Shown here one piece after another: positions 22,367 through 31,326 of a stretch of DNA of 64,000 bases. How positions within the stretch are numbered: position 1 is the stretch's first letter; each line of letters begins with the position of its first letter. The stretch comes from Cliona cf. orientalis (taxonomy: Eukaryota; Porifera; Demospongiae; Clionaida; Clionaidae): contig OZ005689.1 of NCBI GenBank assembly GCA_963930775.1, positions 34,767,235 to 34,831,234 on the forward strand, read 5' to 3'. The position numbers and the translations under genes are program-made. A model generated the notes under the pieces. The model was not told the DNA's origin. It was given only the letters and a program-made list of their open reading frames with translations, and did no database searches.

Positions 22367-23014
22367 TGTGATCGGATTTGGGAAAACCCTCTGTAAGGGA
22401 TCCGCGTGCGATTCACGCAATGCGCGTTTTAGTAGCTCAGGTCGAAATTGGTCGAAGTCCAGATCATATCGAACAACCCTTCTTTTAACTGTTGCCGTTG
22501 TCTACGGAGGCTAATCGTGCTTTACAAAGGCGAAACAAGCCTTCATTTTGACCCACCTAGTTGGCTCAGCTGCCGTACCCGGAGCCCGTTGCTATGGGCG
22601 CTATTTAGTACCTAGCTACAGCTAGATTCATCGAACTACTGTACATTCGCTCACCTTTTTAGCTTCTTGGGCATCTAAGAACAATCGGCTGTCGTCAACA
22701 ATGAAATTCAACTCTTCCTCGATCTTTAAGTTCATTTCGAACGGCTCCGCCCAGGTCCATTTAATTGATTTCCGGGTCACGTGTAGTATGCGGAAACGCC
22801 ATACGCGTGCATAGCAACACCTTTAGACCATAATTTCTCGATTAGTGGGGGTGTGGCGCGATCGCAAACAAAGTGCTGTATCTCCACAACGAAGCGCATG
22901 ATCGGCCTAAGACTTGAACGCGGGTTAGCTCTATGGTAGAGCTTATCAACCATGCATCAAACTCAATTTTCAGAAAAAAATCCCATACGGAGGGTTTTCC
23001 CAAATCCCGTCACA
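22367..23014 (+). mobile_element. Miniature element family 1, copy D
   Basis: Ends TGTGATCGGATTTGGGAAAA and CCCAAATCCCGTCACA, both with a single change. The minus strand keeps the 58-codon frame (MVDKLYHRANPRSS ... GVSAYYT) and the donor frame (NFIVDDSRLFLDAQEAKK then GTGAGC). Confidence 0.9.
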
Positions 23015-23129
23015 CATACCTAGGCTCTCGTTTTTACTCTGGAGTCTATGGCCAACACTTGAAGCGATAGCCAACTATTCAAATCTTATCCAATACAAGC
23101 ACAAAGGTGATCATTATTAGTAACTAACC

Positions 23130-23199
23130 TACCTTCAATCGTTCTGCTAGTCCTCGTCTACGTATCCCGTGGGCACCTCTTCTTGGCTTACTGCTCATA
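23130..23199 (-). other. Possible isolated first exon
   Basis: ATG at 23199 opens MSSKPRRGAHGIRRRGLAER followed by AAG|GTAGGT. It is short and basic. No partner exon was identified, so this is weak. Confidence 0.3.
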
Positions 23200-23269
23200 A
23201 AGTGTACACAAAATTTTCAAATGCGATTAGGGTGGGGCTATGCATGTTTTGAATTAGATGCCAGTAGGT

Positions 23270-23388
23270 CGTCACGTTCGCAAACGCGCAGCTATGGACA
23301 TAAGTGTTGGATTGCTGTCAAACGATCTCTCCTCAATCTTGCTCGATCTTTACGTTCATTTCGAATGGCTCCACCCAGGTCCATTTAA
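23270..23388 (+). mobile_element. Miniature element family 1, copy E, left piece
   Basis: CTTGCTCGATCTTTACGTTC through CCAGGTCCATTTAA matches the middle of family 1 and stops exactly at TTAA, where the 5.86-kb element begins. The sequence resumes at 29244 with TTAATTGATTTC, the next bases of family 1. The outer left part is diverged or missing. Confidence 0.75.
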
Positions 23389-23402
23389 ACGAGGAGGCAG
23401 GG

Positions 23403-23410
23403 TATAAAAG
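23403..23410 (+). promoter_or_regulatory. TATA box of TTAA-element gene 1
   Basis: TATAAAAG lies 15 bp inside the left end, about 220 bp before the ATG at 23631. An inverted CTATGGCGCCA pair (23505 and 23553) lies in the leader. Confidence 0.6.
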
Positions 23411-24492
23411 GGCCCGCCCTGGACGGAAGCAATGTATTTACCACATCCGTCACATGAGCCAATATGGCTGTATTACAAAAATTCGCGAGTTCACTGCCAC
23501 GGCCTATGGCGCCAGCTATTTTACACAGACACAGTACAGAGCGAACCTGCGTTGGCGCCATAGCGCGAATAATAAAGAAAGCGCGAGACATGCCAGAGAC
23601 ACCTTTTTGAAGGCACCTGTAAGGAAAAAAATGGCTACTTTGAATGAACAGAGAAAGAAGCGCGCGAGACTCGGATTTCGCTACGCGATGGAGCTGAACT
23701 TCGCCGGTGAGGAGAGCAAGAAGGTGTTCTTGTCGAGGGTGGAGAGTGCTAAGCCGAGGCTCGCTCCCAGAGGCTCACCCCTGCTGGACAGTCGCGAGCT
23801 ACTTAGCTCTCTATTGGATATGGCTGAAGCCACTCCTAGATCCTCCACCTGCTACCACGTGCACTAGAGATCAGTTTCGAAGCCAGGCAGTCCCTACAGG
23901 ATCTATGGCAATGCTGGAAAACTCAGGTGTGTATTAGATACATGTAACTAGCTTAGTCATATTAAAACAACAAACTAACAATTGTGCTTAGGATTCTTTT
24001 TACCCGGTGATGAAGGCAATGATGAAGCCCAATCATTGTTTATTTGTGAGCGCAAGATGTTTGAGGATCTGGGCTCACACAACCATGTCAGTGCCAAGCT
24101 AGTGCACGGAGGATGATCAAGACTGCTCAGGTGTGCATAGCCCATTCAAGTGAACTCACCAAGTATTTAGTTGGTGTTTATGCATGTATCTCAGAGAGGA
24201 CATGTCCTTCGTGTCGAGTTTCAGTGTCGGCAGTGTAAACAGAAGCAGCGGTGGGCCAGTTCACAAATACTTGGAGGACGCTATTAACCAGAAGTAAGTT
24301 TCCATTACTTTCCCTTCATTATAAGCGGTACTGAAATATGTTTAGAATCGTGCATTCGTTCATCTATCAGTTGTTCACTTACCTTCCCTAACGTATTCAT
24401 TCTGGCTTCAAGATAAGAATGAACCTTGCTATTATAGATTGGCTATATTGTTCATTTTACTGTGTTCATAAATGTTGACCCTCATCCCACCT

Positions 24493-24518
24493 CCCCCCCC
24501 CCCCCCCCCCCCCCCCCC
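24493..24518. repeat. Poly-C tract (26 C)
   Basis: The longest C run in the window, in the intron before exon 4 of gene 1, at the place where coding sequence seems to be missing. Confidence 0.95.
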
Positions 24519-24831
24519 AAAAAAACTAGAATGAGAATGTACAAAGAGCCAGCACAAGTAAGCGTTTTGTTCTGGATATGAGGAGAACCGACCGAAGAAC
24601 TCCCATGGTGCTAGTCAAGAAGACTTTCAATTTTGCAGGTGATATCTGAAGGACATACATTCGCTGGAAGGTTACCGACCTCAGGTGAGTGAGGTGTTAT
24701 GCATCTTGTGTGGTGGAGAGTGGTGTGGTACTTCATGTATGAACATATTTACATACATGTACATGTACATGCATATGCATATTTACATGCGTGTACACAT
24801 GTATGCATCTCTCGCTGTTGCTCCTTCCCCT

Positions 24832-24844
24832 CCCCCCCCCCCCC
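24832..24844. repeat. Poly-C tract (13 C)
   Basis: Runs into GG and CCCC just upstream of the DD34E element's left end. Confidence 0.9.
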
Positions 24845-24888
24845 GGCCCCCTTCCCCATCTGTAAGTGAATTCTACTGCGCTTTGCAG

Positions 24889-25032
24889 GTTACTTGTCAA
24901 GAGCAAGTGTAAATGGGCGGTGGCTCAGTTATGATAGGCACCAGACTGGGTACAGGCCCTATTAGTATGGTTGCTATGAAGCCGTAGAGCCTCTCAGTAG
25001 TTGCTCCGGTAGTGGAATGTGCTGCATCAGCA
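24889..25032 (+). repeat. Left long inverted repeat of the DD34E element
   Basis: Begins GTTACTTGTCAAGAGCAAG and ends GTGCTGCATCAGCA. Its inverse is at 27287-27430 with no difference that I can see. Confidence 0.92.
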
Positions 25033-25082
25033 CCTTGCAATTGCGCGCGCTGCTGTATTCCAGTTTGGACTAATCAAGAATC

Positions 25083-26096
25083 ATGGCAAATAATATGAGC
25101 TATAGTCCCAGTGGATTGTGGTGTTACAACTTCTACGCTGGTCCCAACCCGTTTCCTTCACCAAACGCTCAGTTTCCTAGGGGACAGTTTAACGAAGAAC
25201 ACCATTTTGATCTAACTGAAGAAGATGTTCTAAGCCAAGGCTCAAGTTCCCGGTCTCCTACACGCGATCCCCGCCATTTATCACGTGAGTCCAGCTATCC
25301 TGAACATGTACTTTGTAAGGCAATGACCGTGAAAGTGCTAAGCCAGTCTAACAAAAGGGATTGTACCGTTTTTACATTGAGGGATGTTACTCAGGAAGAC
25401 ATGCAAACCCCAGATTCGGTAAAGGCAATGATTTTTGAACAGGTTGGCGATGCTGTCTCAGATAAGCTGGACTTTCCGCTTGGATACTATCGTAAATCTG
25501 AAAAGGTGTGGATAAATAATGAGCATGATGTACATGATGCAATTCAGCTGATGAAGGAGATTGGAAAGGTAACACTTTGGTGTGTGGGTCAAGATCGAAC
25601 CACGACAGCAAGGAAACGGGAGCGAAGTGGAGATGACATTAGTATTCCGGCAAAAAAGAAGAGTGTTAGTGAGGAACGAGCTATTCGTGTGAATGATTTA
25701 AAAGGACAGCTTCGTAAGAAACATGGTTCGGCATACGCTCCTGTACAGTATGCTATGTGGGCAGAAATGCTTGTTGGTGGGGGGCACGATAGCTTGGACG
25801 AACCTCCGGCAACACCAATGTTTGGAGCTGCCCGTGCTCGTGGCAAGTCAGGCACTGGCGCAACCAACATGATAGAAGCATTTACTGCCCTAGCTGGATC
25901 ATTTGCTGATGCCCTGTCCCCACGGCAAATCAATTCGGGTGCAACTGATTCTCCCACCAAAGCAGTGAATCTCAGGGGCAAATACATCCAGCAATTGAAG
26001 GAGCTAGTCGATTTACGTGAGATTGGTGCCTTAACTGTGGAGGAATATGAGGAGCACAGGTCTGCTGTGGTCAATCACATGCGAAAGCTTAATTAA
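25083..26096 (+). CDS. Accessory protein of the DD34E transposon, PB1-like plus SHOCT-like, 337 aa
   Basis: The longest intact frame in the window; ATG at 25083, stop TAA at 26094. Residues 1-75 are Ser/Pro/Asn-rich and disordered-looking, with a short acidic DLTEEDVLS. Residues about 82-168 (MTVKVLSQSNKRDCTVFTL, VKAMIFEQVGDAV, GYYRKSEKVWINNEHDVHDA) look like a PB1/ubiquitin-like beta-grasp domain. A basic KKK/RKRER block near 172-192 may be a nuclear signal. Residues 300-337 (KYIQQLKELVDLREIGALTV EEYEEHRSAV) match the SHOCT pattern of Leu, Gly-x-LT and EE(Y/F). It is convergent with the transposase, 50 bp away. The role is unknown; SHOCT motifs mediate oligomer contacts in other proteins, so a transposase partner is a guess. 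Confidence 0.75.
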   Translation: MANNMSYSPSGLWCYNFYAGPNPFPSPNAQFPRGQFNEEHHFDLTEEDVLSQGSSSRSPTRDPRHLSRESSYPEHVLCKAMTVKVLSQSNKRDCTVFTLRDVTQEDMQTPDSVKAMIFEQVGDAVSDKLDFPLGYYRKSEKVWINNEHDVHDAIQLMKEIGKVTLWCVGQDRTTTARKRERSGDDISIPAKKKSVSEERAIRVNDLKGQLRKKHGSAYAPVQYAMWAEMLVGGGHDSLDEPPATPMFGAARARGKSGTGATNMIEAFTALAGSFADALSPRQINSGATDSPTKAVNLRGKYIQQLKELVDLREIGALTVEEYEEHRSAVVNHMRKLN

Positions 26097-26146
26097 ACAA
26101 TAAGACCGTGATTAACAGTGCTACTAATATTGTTATTGGCGACTAA

Positions 26147-27234
26147 TTACAGTTTGGTTTGATGTATGTACAACATGTATATACACTTATTACAAATAAC
26201 CACTATGTTGCATGTAATGTAAGCAGTCTTGTTGAGTAACAGTATTGAAAGCCATTGAAACTGTAATGTGGGGTAAATATTGAAAGACCAATTCGTTGCC
26301 CTAACAAAAGCTTTCACCTTGGAAAATACCAATTCTATTGGGTTTAAGTCTGGGCTATATGGTGGTAGAAAGCGAAGGAGTGCACCAGTACTGTGAATCA
26401 TTTCAACAACTCCGTTAACATGGTGGACAGAGCAGTTGTCCATCACGACAACTGAATGGGTGTTGATGCCATTGAAGGGCATCAGGAGGGGAATGAGACA
26501 CTTCCTACAAAAATCTTCAAATACATCACCATCAACTGTGTCTTCCAGGATGTATACATCTTCAACACCAAGATATGACATTATTCCAATGGAATTGATA
26601 CGTACTCCGCCATGCTTCAATTGATGATCAATAGCACACATACCTCGTAGACTATAGCCATATGCTCTGATGGTATTTCTACGATTGAATCCAGATTCGT
26701 CAACCCACACTATCATTGCTGGGTCAAATAGCGAGATTTCAGCCAGCCATATGCTCTGATGGTATTTCTACGATTGAATCCAGATTCGTCAACCCACACT
26801 ATCATTGCTGGGTCAAATAGCGAGATTTCAGCCATGAATTTTCCTCTTAAATCATCGCTACACTGCAATGCTATGCGCTAAAGTCACTTTCTGCAGAAGC
26901 CTAGATATTGTATTGTACGGCAGATAGTGGAATTGTGCACATAAGTTCCAGTCATCTTATACAATTCCTCTTGTATTTCATCCAGGTACATGCTGGGCCT
27001 AGCTGCCAACAATTGTATCACTATAATCATTTCAGCCTCATTTAGCATCTTTTCAGGTCCATGTCTGTGTTTTCTAGGTTCAACATCTCCTGTTGACTGG
27101 TATTGATCAACATACCTTCTAACAGATCGTTCAGACATGAAAAGAATATCACTCGCTTCATTATAGCTCATCTTACGTAACAGCACTAACCACACAACTC
27201 TCCACCGCAAATCAGCTGAATAGTGTTTAGGCAT
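26147..27234 (-). pseudogene. DD34E transposase, broken
   Basis: ATG at 27234: MPKHYSADLRWRVVWLVLL, a helix-turn-helix (YNEASDILFMSERSVRRYVD), the winged second helix region to YLGFCRK, then TGA and TAG within a few codons. The frame resumes LQCSDDLRGKFMAEISLFDP, AMIVWVDESGF (first D), HSVVVMDNCSVHH (second D) and FLPPYSPDLNPIELVFSKVK (E). Between the second D and the E there are 34 residues, so DD34E. An 89-bp tandem duplication (26656-26833) over the first catalytic Asp shifts the frame. IS630/Tc1-type enzymes insert at TA, matching the flanks. Otherwise the catalytic residues are kept. Confidence 0.88.
26656..26833. repeat. 89-bp tandem duplication in the transposase
   Basis: The unit starting AGCCATATGCTCTGATGG occurs at 26656 and again at 26745, apparently without change. 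It covers the codons for the first catalytic Asp (WVDESGF), so the motif is present twice. Confidence 0.93.
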
Positions 27235-27286
27235 GGTGCACTATACCCATAGCAAGAATTTTCAAATGTAGCGCGCTTAACGTGTT

Positions 27287-27430
27287 TGCTGATGCAGCAC
27301 ATTCCACTACCGGAGCAACTACTGAGAGGCTCTACGGCTTCATAGCAACCATACTAATAGGGCCTGTACCCAGTCTGGTGCCTATCATAACTGAGCCACC
27401 GCCCATTTACACTTGCTCTTGACAAGTAAC
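27287..27430 (-). repeat. Right long inverted repeat of the DD34E element
   Basis: Inverse of 24889-25032. The transposase ATG at 27234 is about 50 bp inside it, so the repeat may hold its promoter. Confidence 0.92.
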
Positions 27431-27715
27431 GTGAAAAGCGCAGTAACCTGAAGTGATATTGAGGGTGGAGAGATGTAATGAATACCACAGTGTGTTTTAT
27501 TTTCTGCATAACCTTACAGAGAGATTGATGAGAACGACTACGATGTGGATGTGGGTGATGAGGATGATTTGTGATATGGCTGATGGGGAAGGTACACCAG
27601 ATGATGATACTATGGAGGTGCAACCACAAGAGTAAATGAACTAGCTACATGTAAGCATATGAAACTGTTTGCCTAGCAATGTGTGTGTGCATTAATAGTA
27701 TGATACATCTAACGA

Positions 27716-28960
27716 TTAGAATTCGATAGTGAACCGTGATGATGACTTGAAGTTGGTGTAAGGCATCCCAGGTGGATTAGGGAATCTGCGACGCACCTCC
27801 TGAAAGGACCATACTCAATAATATTGTAAGCTCCTATGGTTATAAAAGTAAATAGGCTTACCCAGCAGGCAGCACATCCCTAGTGTCCATTACACTCGTC
27901 TTTGTACGCTTGTGTTGTAGGTATGGAGGATGGTTCCACACACCCAGCTGACGTAAAAATGTCCAAAACCTCCTGTATAGTGTGAAACGCTTGGAATTAT
28001 TCCCAAGACTTGGTGCTGAAGAGCCTCTTACCCAACTGGGTGGTCTCTCTATCACACAGGGGGACAGATGGCAGTGTGGGCAGGCATTCGGACCATCGAG
28101 CACAGGAGGATCCATCATCATCGTATCCACTTCGATCTATATAAACGTAAGTTACCACTATGCTAATGTACAACTGGAAATATTGGTGGGAATGACAAAC
28201 ACTACAAAGGTATTGGCGGACATAAATTGGGCAGTATTGGAATGCCATACATGTACACTGTCATGATATTGGCGGTTACAAAGATGGACTGCCAAACTGC
28301 CAAATTTAATCCCCACTGATTTTTCTGACTGTATACAGTATTAAATTTTATGTTTAGTGACTGCAGGATAACCTTTCTTTGCTAGGGGAGCAGTGGCTTG
28401 GCCAGTAGCAGAGGAGCTGGAGGAATTCTCGGTTGGACAGCTATCACAGATACACTTCGTGGATACTAGCTCTATCCCTGGATGAGAGCCTATCCAGTGG
28501 CGGATCCAGAGGGGGATCCAGGGGTGCACAGGAACCCCCCTTTTGGCTACACCTAGCACTAAGAAGTATACTGATGATAGGTAAATGGAACCCCCCTTTC
28601 TGGCTACAGAACTAAGAAAACTGCTGCTATGGCTCACCTTAGAATGCTTTAGAAGAAATTCGTTCGAAAACAGATCGATTGGACTGAAAGAGCTGGTAGA
28701 CTGTCTCAAGAACGATCGAAAGTGGGCGTGGTTTTGCCCAAAAGTGGGCGTGGCTTCTAAAAATTCGCGCGCAACAGTATATTAGAACCCCCCTTTTAGA
28801 AATCCTGGATCCGCAACTGCTATCAGTAGCCTGAGCTCCTCCAGAAAGTCACTTGGAGCCTGTTCCTTATAATGTACCTCAAGCTAATGGAATTTTAGTT
28901 ATTATTTATGTTTTGTTGATATTCAGCTAGCTCACCTTGAATTTTGCCTGTGAAAGCCAT
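27716..28960 (-). pseudogene. TTAA-element gene 2: small Cys-rich protein, P2RX7-tail-like
   Basis: Exons on minus: possible first exon 28960-28936 (MAFTGKIQ then AAG|GTGAGC); 28883 to about 28370, split by the hAT miniature, with EELRLLIGSHPGIELVST then KCICDSC; 28136-27862 with NACPHCHLSPCVIERPP, KRFTLYRRFWTFLRQLGVW and SVMDTRDVLPAG; and 27799-27716 with VRRRFPNPPGMPYTNFKSSS, stop TAA. The ending (LYRRFW, R-x-x-LP, RRRFPNP-x-G-x-PYT) resembles the P2X7 intracellular-type domain found in many transposon proteins, at low confidence. The splice phases as drawn do not all agree, so the gene is broken or the borders are slightly off. Confidence 0.55.
28495..28819. mobile_element. hAT-type miniature element inside gene 2
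   Basis: Ends CAGTGGCGGATCCAG and CTGGATCCGCAACTG, flanked by CTATC on both sides (28490-28494 and 28820-28824). The 5-bp duplication equals in size that of the hAT at 1698-4459. It interrupts the codons between LLI and GSHPG of gene 2. Confidence 0.87.
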
Positions 28961-29165
28961 TATTTACTTTGTTTTTTGTTATGAAACTGTCAGACAGCAG
29001 CTGTTCAAATCTCTATTGTTTGGCGCGCTTGTATGGTACCGTGCATGCTATGTAAAGTTCATTGTAAGGGTTTCATAGTGGTAAGAGACTGGCTATACAG
29101 CGATGGCAAACTCGCCAAATTTGAATATTGGCGGCGAGGTCAAAGGTCGTGCCCTGGGCACCCTC

Positions 29166-29173
29166 CTTAAATA
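29166..29173 (-). promoter_or_regulatory. TATA-like box of TTAA-element gene 2
   Basis: TATTTAAG on minus, about 70 bp inside the right end and 200 bp before the ATG at 28960, mirroring the TATA box of gene 1. Confidence 0.45.
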
Positions 29174-29243
29174 CCCACAGTCCGCAAACAATTGCGCGTT
29201 GGAAACTTTCGCATATTGCAATATTTAACCCTAACTTCCTCGT

Positions 29244-29496
29244 TTAATTGATTTCTGGGTCACGCGTAGTATGCGGAAACGCCATACGCGTGCATAGCAA
29301 CGCCTTTAGAACATAATTTCTCCATTATTGGGGGTGTGGCGCAATCGCAAACAAAGCGCTGTGTCTTCACAATGAAGCGCGCGATTGGCCTAAGACTTGA
29401 ACGTGGGTTATCTCTATGGTAGAGCTTATCAACCATGCATCAAACTCAATTTTCAGAAAAAATCCCATATGGAGGGTTTTCCCAAATCCAGTCACA
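29244..29496 (+). mobile_element. Miniature element family 1, copy E, right piece
   Basis: Continues from TTAATTGATTTC to the intact end CCCAAATCCAGTCACA. Its minus strand keeps MVDKLYHRDNPRSS through GVSAYYA. Confidence 0.85.
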
Positions 29497-29936
29497 TATG
29501 AGCAAAAATGTACCCGGCTTGCCGTATTAAGAATATGCAGCAAGCACAATGAATCATTGCTGCGTACGTTGCACGTGGAAGTCCATATACTCGCCGTTTA
29601 GTGCCACACCGACTAAGTCAAAGAGATGGCTGCCAAAACGTTGGAAAAAAAGCAACAGCCATCGTTTCGATGGGAAAAAACAAAAAGATAAGCATGTCTG
29701 TAGATCGTTAGTACATAAAATCAAATAAGAAAGTGACTGGAGAGTTTTTTTCTGTGTGCAGCTGCCATGCTTGCCTACCTGCAACTATGGCAACGGCTCC
29801 GTATCATGGACGATCAATGTTAGCTACACAGCTGACTTCTTTCGAGCCATAACTCAGTAAGTACAGCGTAGAAGCTACGAAGCAGATTTTTGTGTAGAGG
29901 AGTGATTCCTTTATCAATCTATACCAAAAAGTGAAA
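29497..29936. mobile_element. Miniature element family 2, copy b, without ends
   Basis: Matches 16868-17285 of copy a (TATGAGCAAAAATGTACCCGG to TATACCAAAAAGTGAAAAA). It begins exactly at the right end of family 1 copy E, with TA at the junction. It keeps ATGGCTGCCAAAACG and the donor-like CTCA|GTAAGTA. Confidence 0.85.
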
Positions 29937-30205
29937 AATAAATCATAAATCGTACAATTTACAATAACATATACACAGTGGACGTACCTTTCGTGTCTTT
30001 GGGGGGAGATTAAGAGTTTGTGTACTGTATATGGACTCAATGGTGCAAGTGGCGAGTTTAGTCTGAGTTGTACGATGGCCCTTGAGGTTACACGTCATTC
30101 CAGTTTCTCTCACGCATCACTCCAGTAGCTGTCCTCCGTCACGCCAGTAATGGTGCACCATCATTCTAGTGACAGATAACAGTCACCTGTCGCTTAGTTG
30201 ACTTT

Positions 30206-30335
30206 CCTCTTACCTCTGTGCATCTCCATGCCAATCACTTGCGCTTACCTCTGTGCATCGTTATGCCAGTCACATCTGTTTGTCTCCATGCCAATTGCTT
30301 GCACTCACATCTGTGTGTCACCATGCCAGTTGTCA
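30206..30335. repeat. Degenerate minisatellite, about 40-45-bp unit
   Basis: Three to four units of the type CTCTGTGCATC, CCATGCCA, CACTTGCGCTTAC with many changes. Confidence 0.7.
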
Positions 30336-31021
30336 ATCCAGTGATACCCCTTCCCCAGATACCGCCCTCCTGAGAGCAGGCGGTGTGTCGCAAGTGCACT
30401 CTTAGCCTCATGGCCAGGGTACAAATGAGGCTAGTGCACTCAGGACCGAACCAACATAATTTCAGCACAGCACGAAGATGAAGCTTGTCATTCTCTTGCC
30501 GATGACCACTTGTGTGTCTGTTAGAATATTTAAAAATCTATCTACTTGAGACAAGCTAGCACGTATCAGCACTGAATTCTTCTCTTATTGGGCTAATTAA
30601 GAAGTATTCGAACAAAAACAAGTATTATTATACTAGCATACTTGCAGAGTGTACATCATGCAAGCTTGTACAAAACTATTAGTACTTATAAAATTAGCGT
30701 GATTAAAATCATCTGTGTGGGGTGAGCTTTCGTGAAAGATTTCCTTAAGGCGCAAGGCTGGAACAGTATGTCAGTAAGTTGCATGAGTAGTAGCCTTGTA
30801 ATGGGGTATAGGCCTGAGAACCGGAGTATAATGACTAGCTATTAGCAGTGTACCTACATGTACTATATTCTCAGGGAATGGTAGATCTACCAGTCTAATG
30901 TTGTACACCTGAGCCTTGCCAGAGTGGTCCAGCACTCACCTTTCCAGTTTCATGCCTTTACCCTACACTGTGCAAGTCGTCTCGGTGCCTGACTTGCCAC
31001 TCAGATCAGTGCAGTTTGTGT

Positions 31022-31051
31022 TAGGTGTAGGTGTAGGTGTAGGTGTAGGTG
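31022..31051. repeat. (TAGGTG)5 array
   Basis: Five perfect hexamer units. Confidence 0.95.
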
Positions 31052-31326
31052 CATGATGGCCATTACCTCACATGTTCAAAATTATTTTATTTAACTCTCT
31101 TCTAACTGAAATGATTGCCCAACAAATGCTTCCTATCCCTCATGTAACCTCTCGTTTATCTCATAGCTTGACATGGCTAAAGAAAATGAATAAAATTTCT
31201 TGGACTAAAGAGAAGAGGCGAAAATGTTCAATATACACTAAGTTGTGAAGGCAAACTGTAGGAGCTTAGTAACCATGTGGGGTCCTGTGAGAGTTGCTGT
31301 GGTGTATTCCTCTCTCTTGTTGATCA

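Larger units (their letters stand above)
24876..27443. mobile_element. DD34E (IS630/Tc1-like) transposon with accessory gene
   Basis: A 2.57-kb element flanked by TA (24874-24875, 27444-27445) with ends CTGCGCTTT and their inverse. Inverted repeats of 144 bp (24889-25032 and 27287-27430) are identical as far as I can read them, and the outer 13 bp match loosely. It holds two convergent genes: an intact 337-codon accessory gene on plus and a damaged DD34E transposase on minus. Perfect repeats argue for a recent insertion. It sits in the last intron of the TTAA element's gene 1. Confidence 0.88.
23631..27574 (+). pseudogene. TTAA-element gene 1: transposase-like, internally deleted
   Basis: Proposed exons: 23631-23926 (MATLNEQRKKRARLGFRYAM, basic), 23992-24130, 24195-24293, 24530-24684 and 27520-27574, all with GT-AG borders. 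Exon 3 reads RGHVLRVEFQCRQCKQKQRW ASSQILGGRY, a C-x2-C region. Exon 4 has KTFNFAGDI followed by TGA where a related frame would carry Trp. The last exon is acidic (DENDYDVDVGDEDDL). I recall the C-x2-C plus W-x-SS pattern from transposon-encoded proteins of fish and cnidarians. The expected catalytic middle is missing between exons 3 and 4, where a 26-C tract sits, and there is a frameshift near 23860. The last intron holds the whole DD34E element. Function as transposase is inferred. Confidence 0.55.
23389..29243. mobile_element. TTAA-flanked two-gene DNA transposon (Kolobok-like)
   Basis: The flanks are TTAA at 23385-23388 and 29244-29247, inside what was one family 1 copy, so the duplication is unambiguous. 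Ends are ACGAGGAGGCAGGGT and (reverse complement of the right) ACGAGGAAGTTAGGGT. Two convergent multi-exon genes end about 140 bp apart (27574 and 27716), each with a TATA-like box near its end of the element. The TTAA target fits Kolobok or piggyBac; the CxxC region of gene 1 favours Kolobok-like. It carries a nested DD34E transposon (24876-27443) and a hAT miniature (28495-28819). Without these it would be about 3.0 kb. Family name is inference. Confidence 0.75.
29937..31320. other. No gene recognised
   Basis: Contains the minisatellite at 30206-30335 and the TAGGTG hexamer array. Short open frames only. Confidence 0.5.

Noticed and set aside
25387-26074. Minus-strand frames opposite the 337-codon gene
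   Set aside because: They are shadows of the intact plus-strand gene and have no domain.
31022-31051. TAGGTG array as a telomere-type repeat
   Set aside because: Only five units, not TTAGGG, and placed in the interior among transposons.
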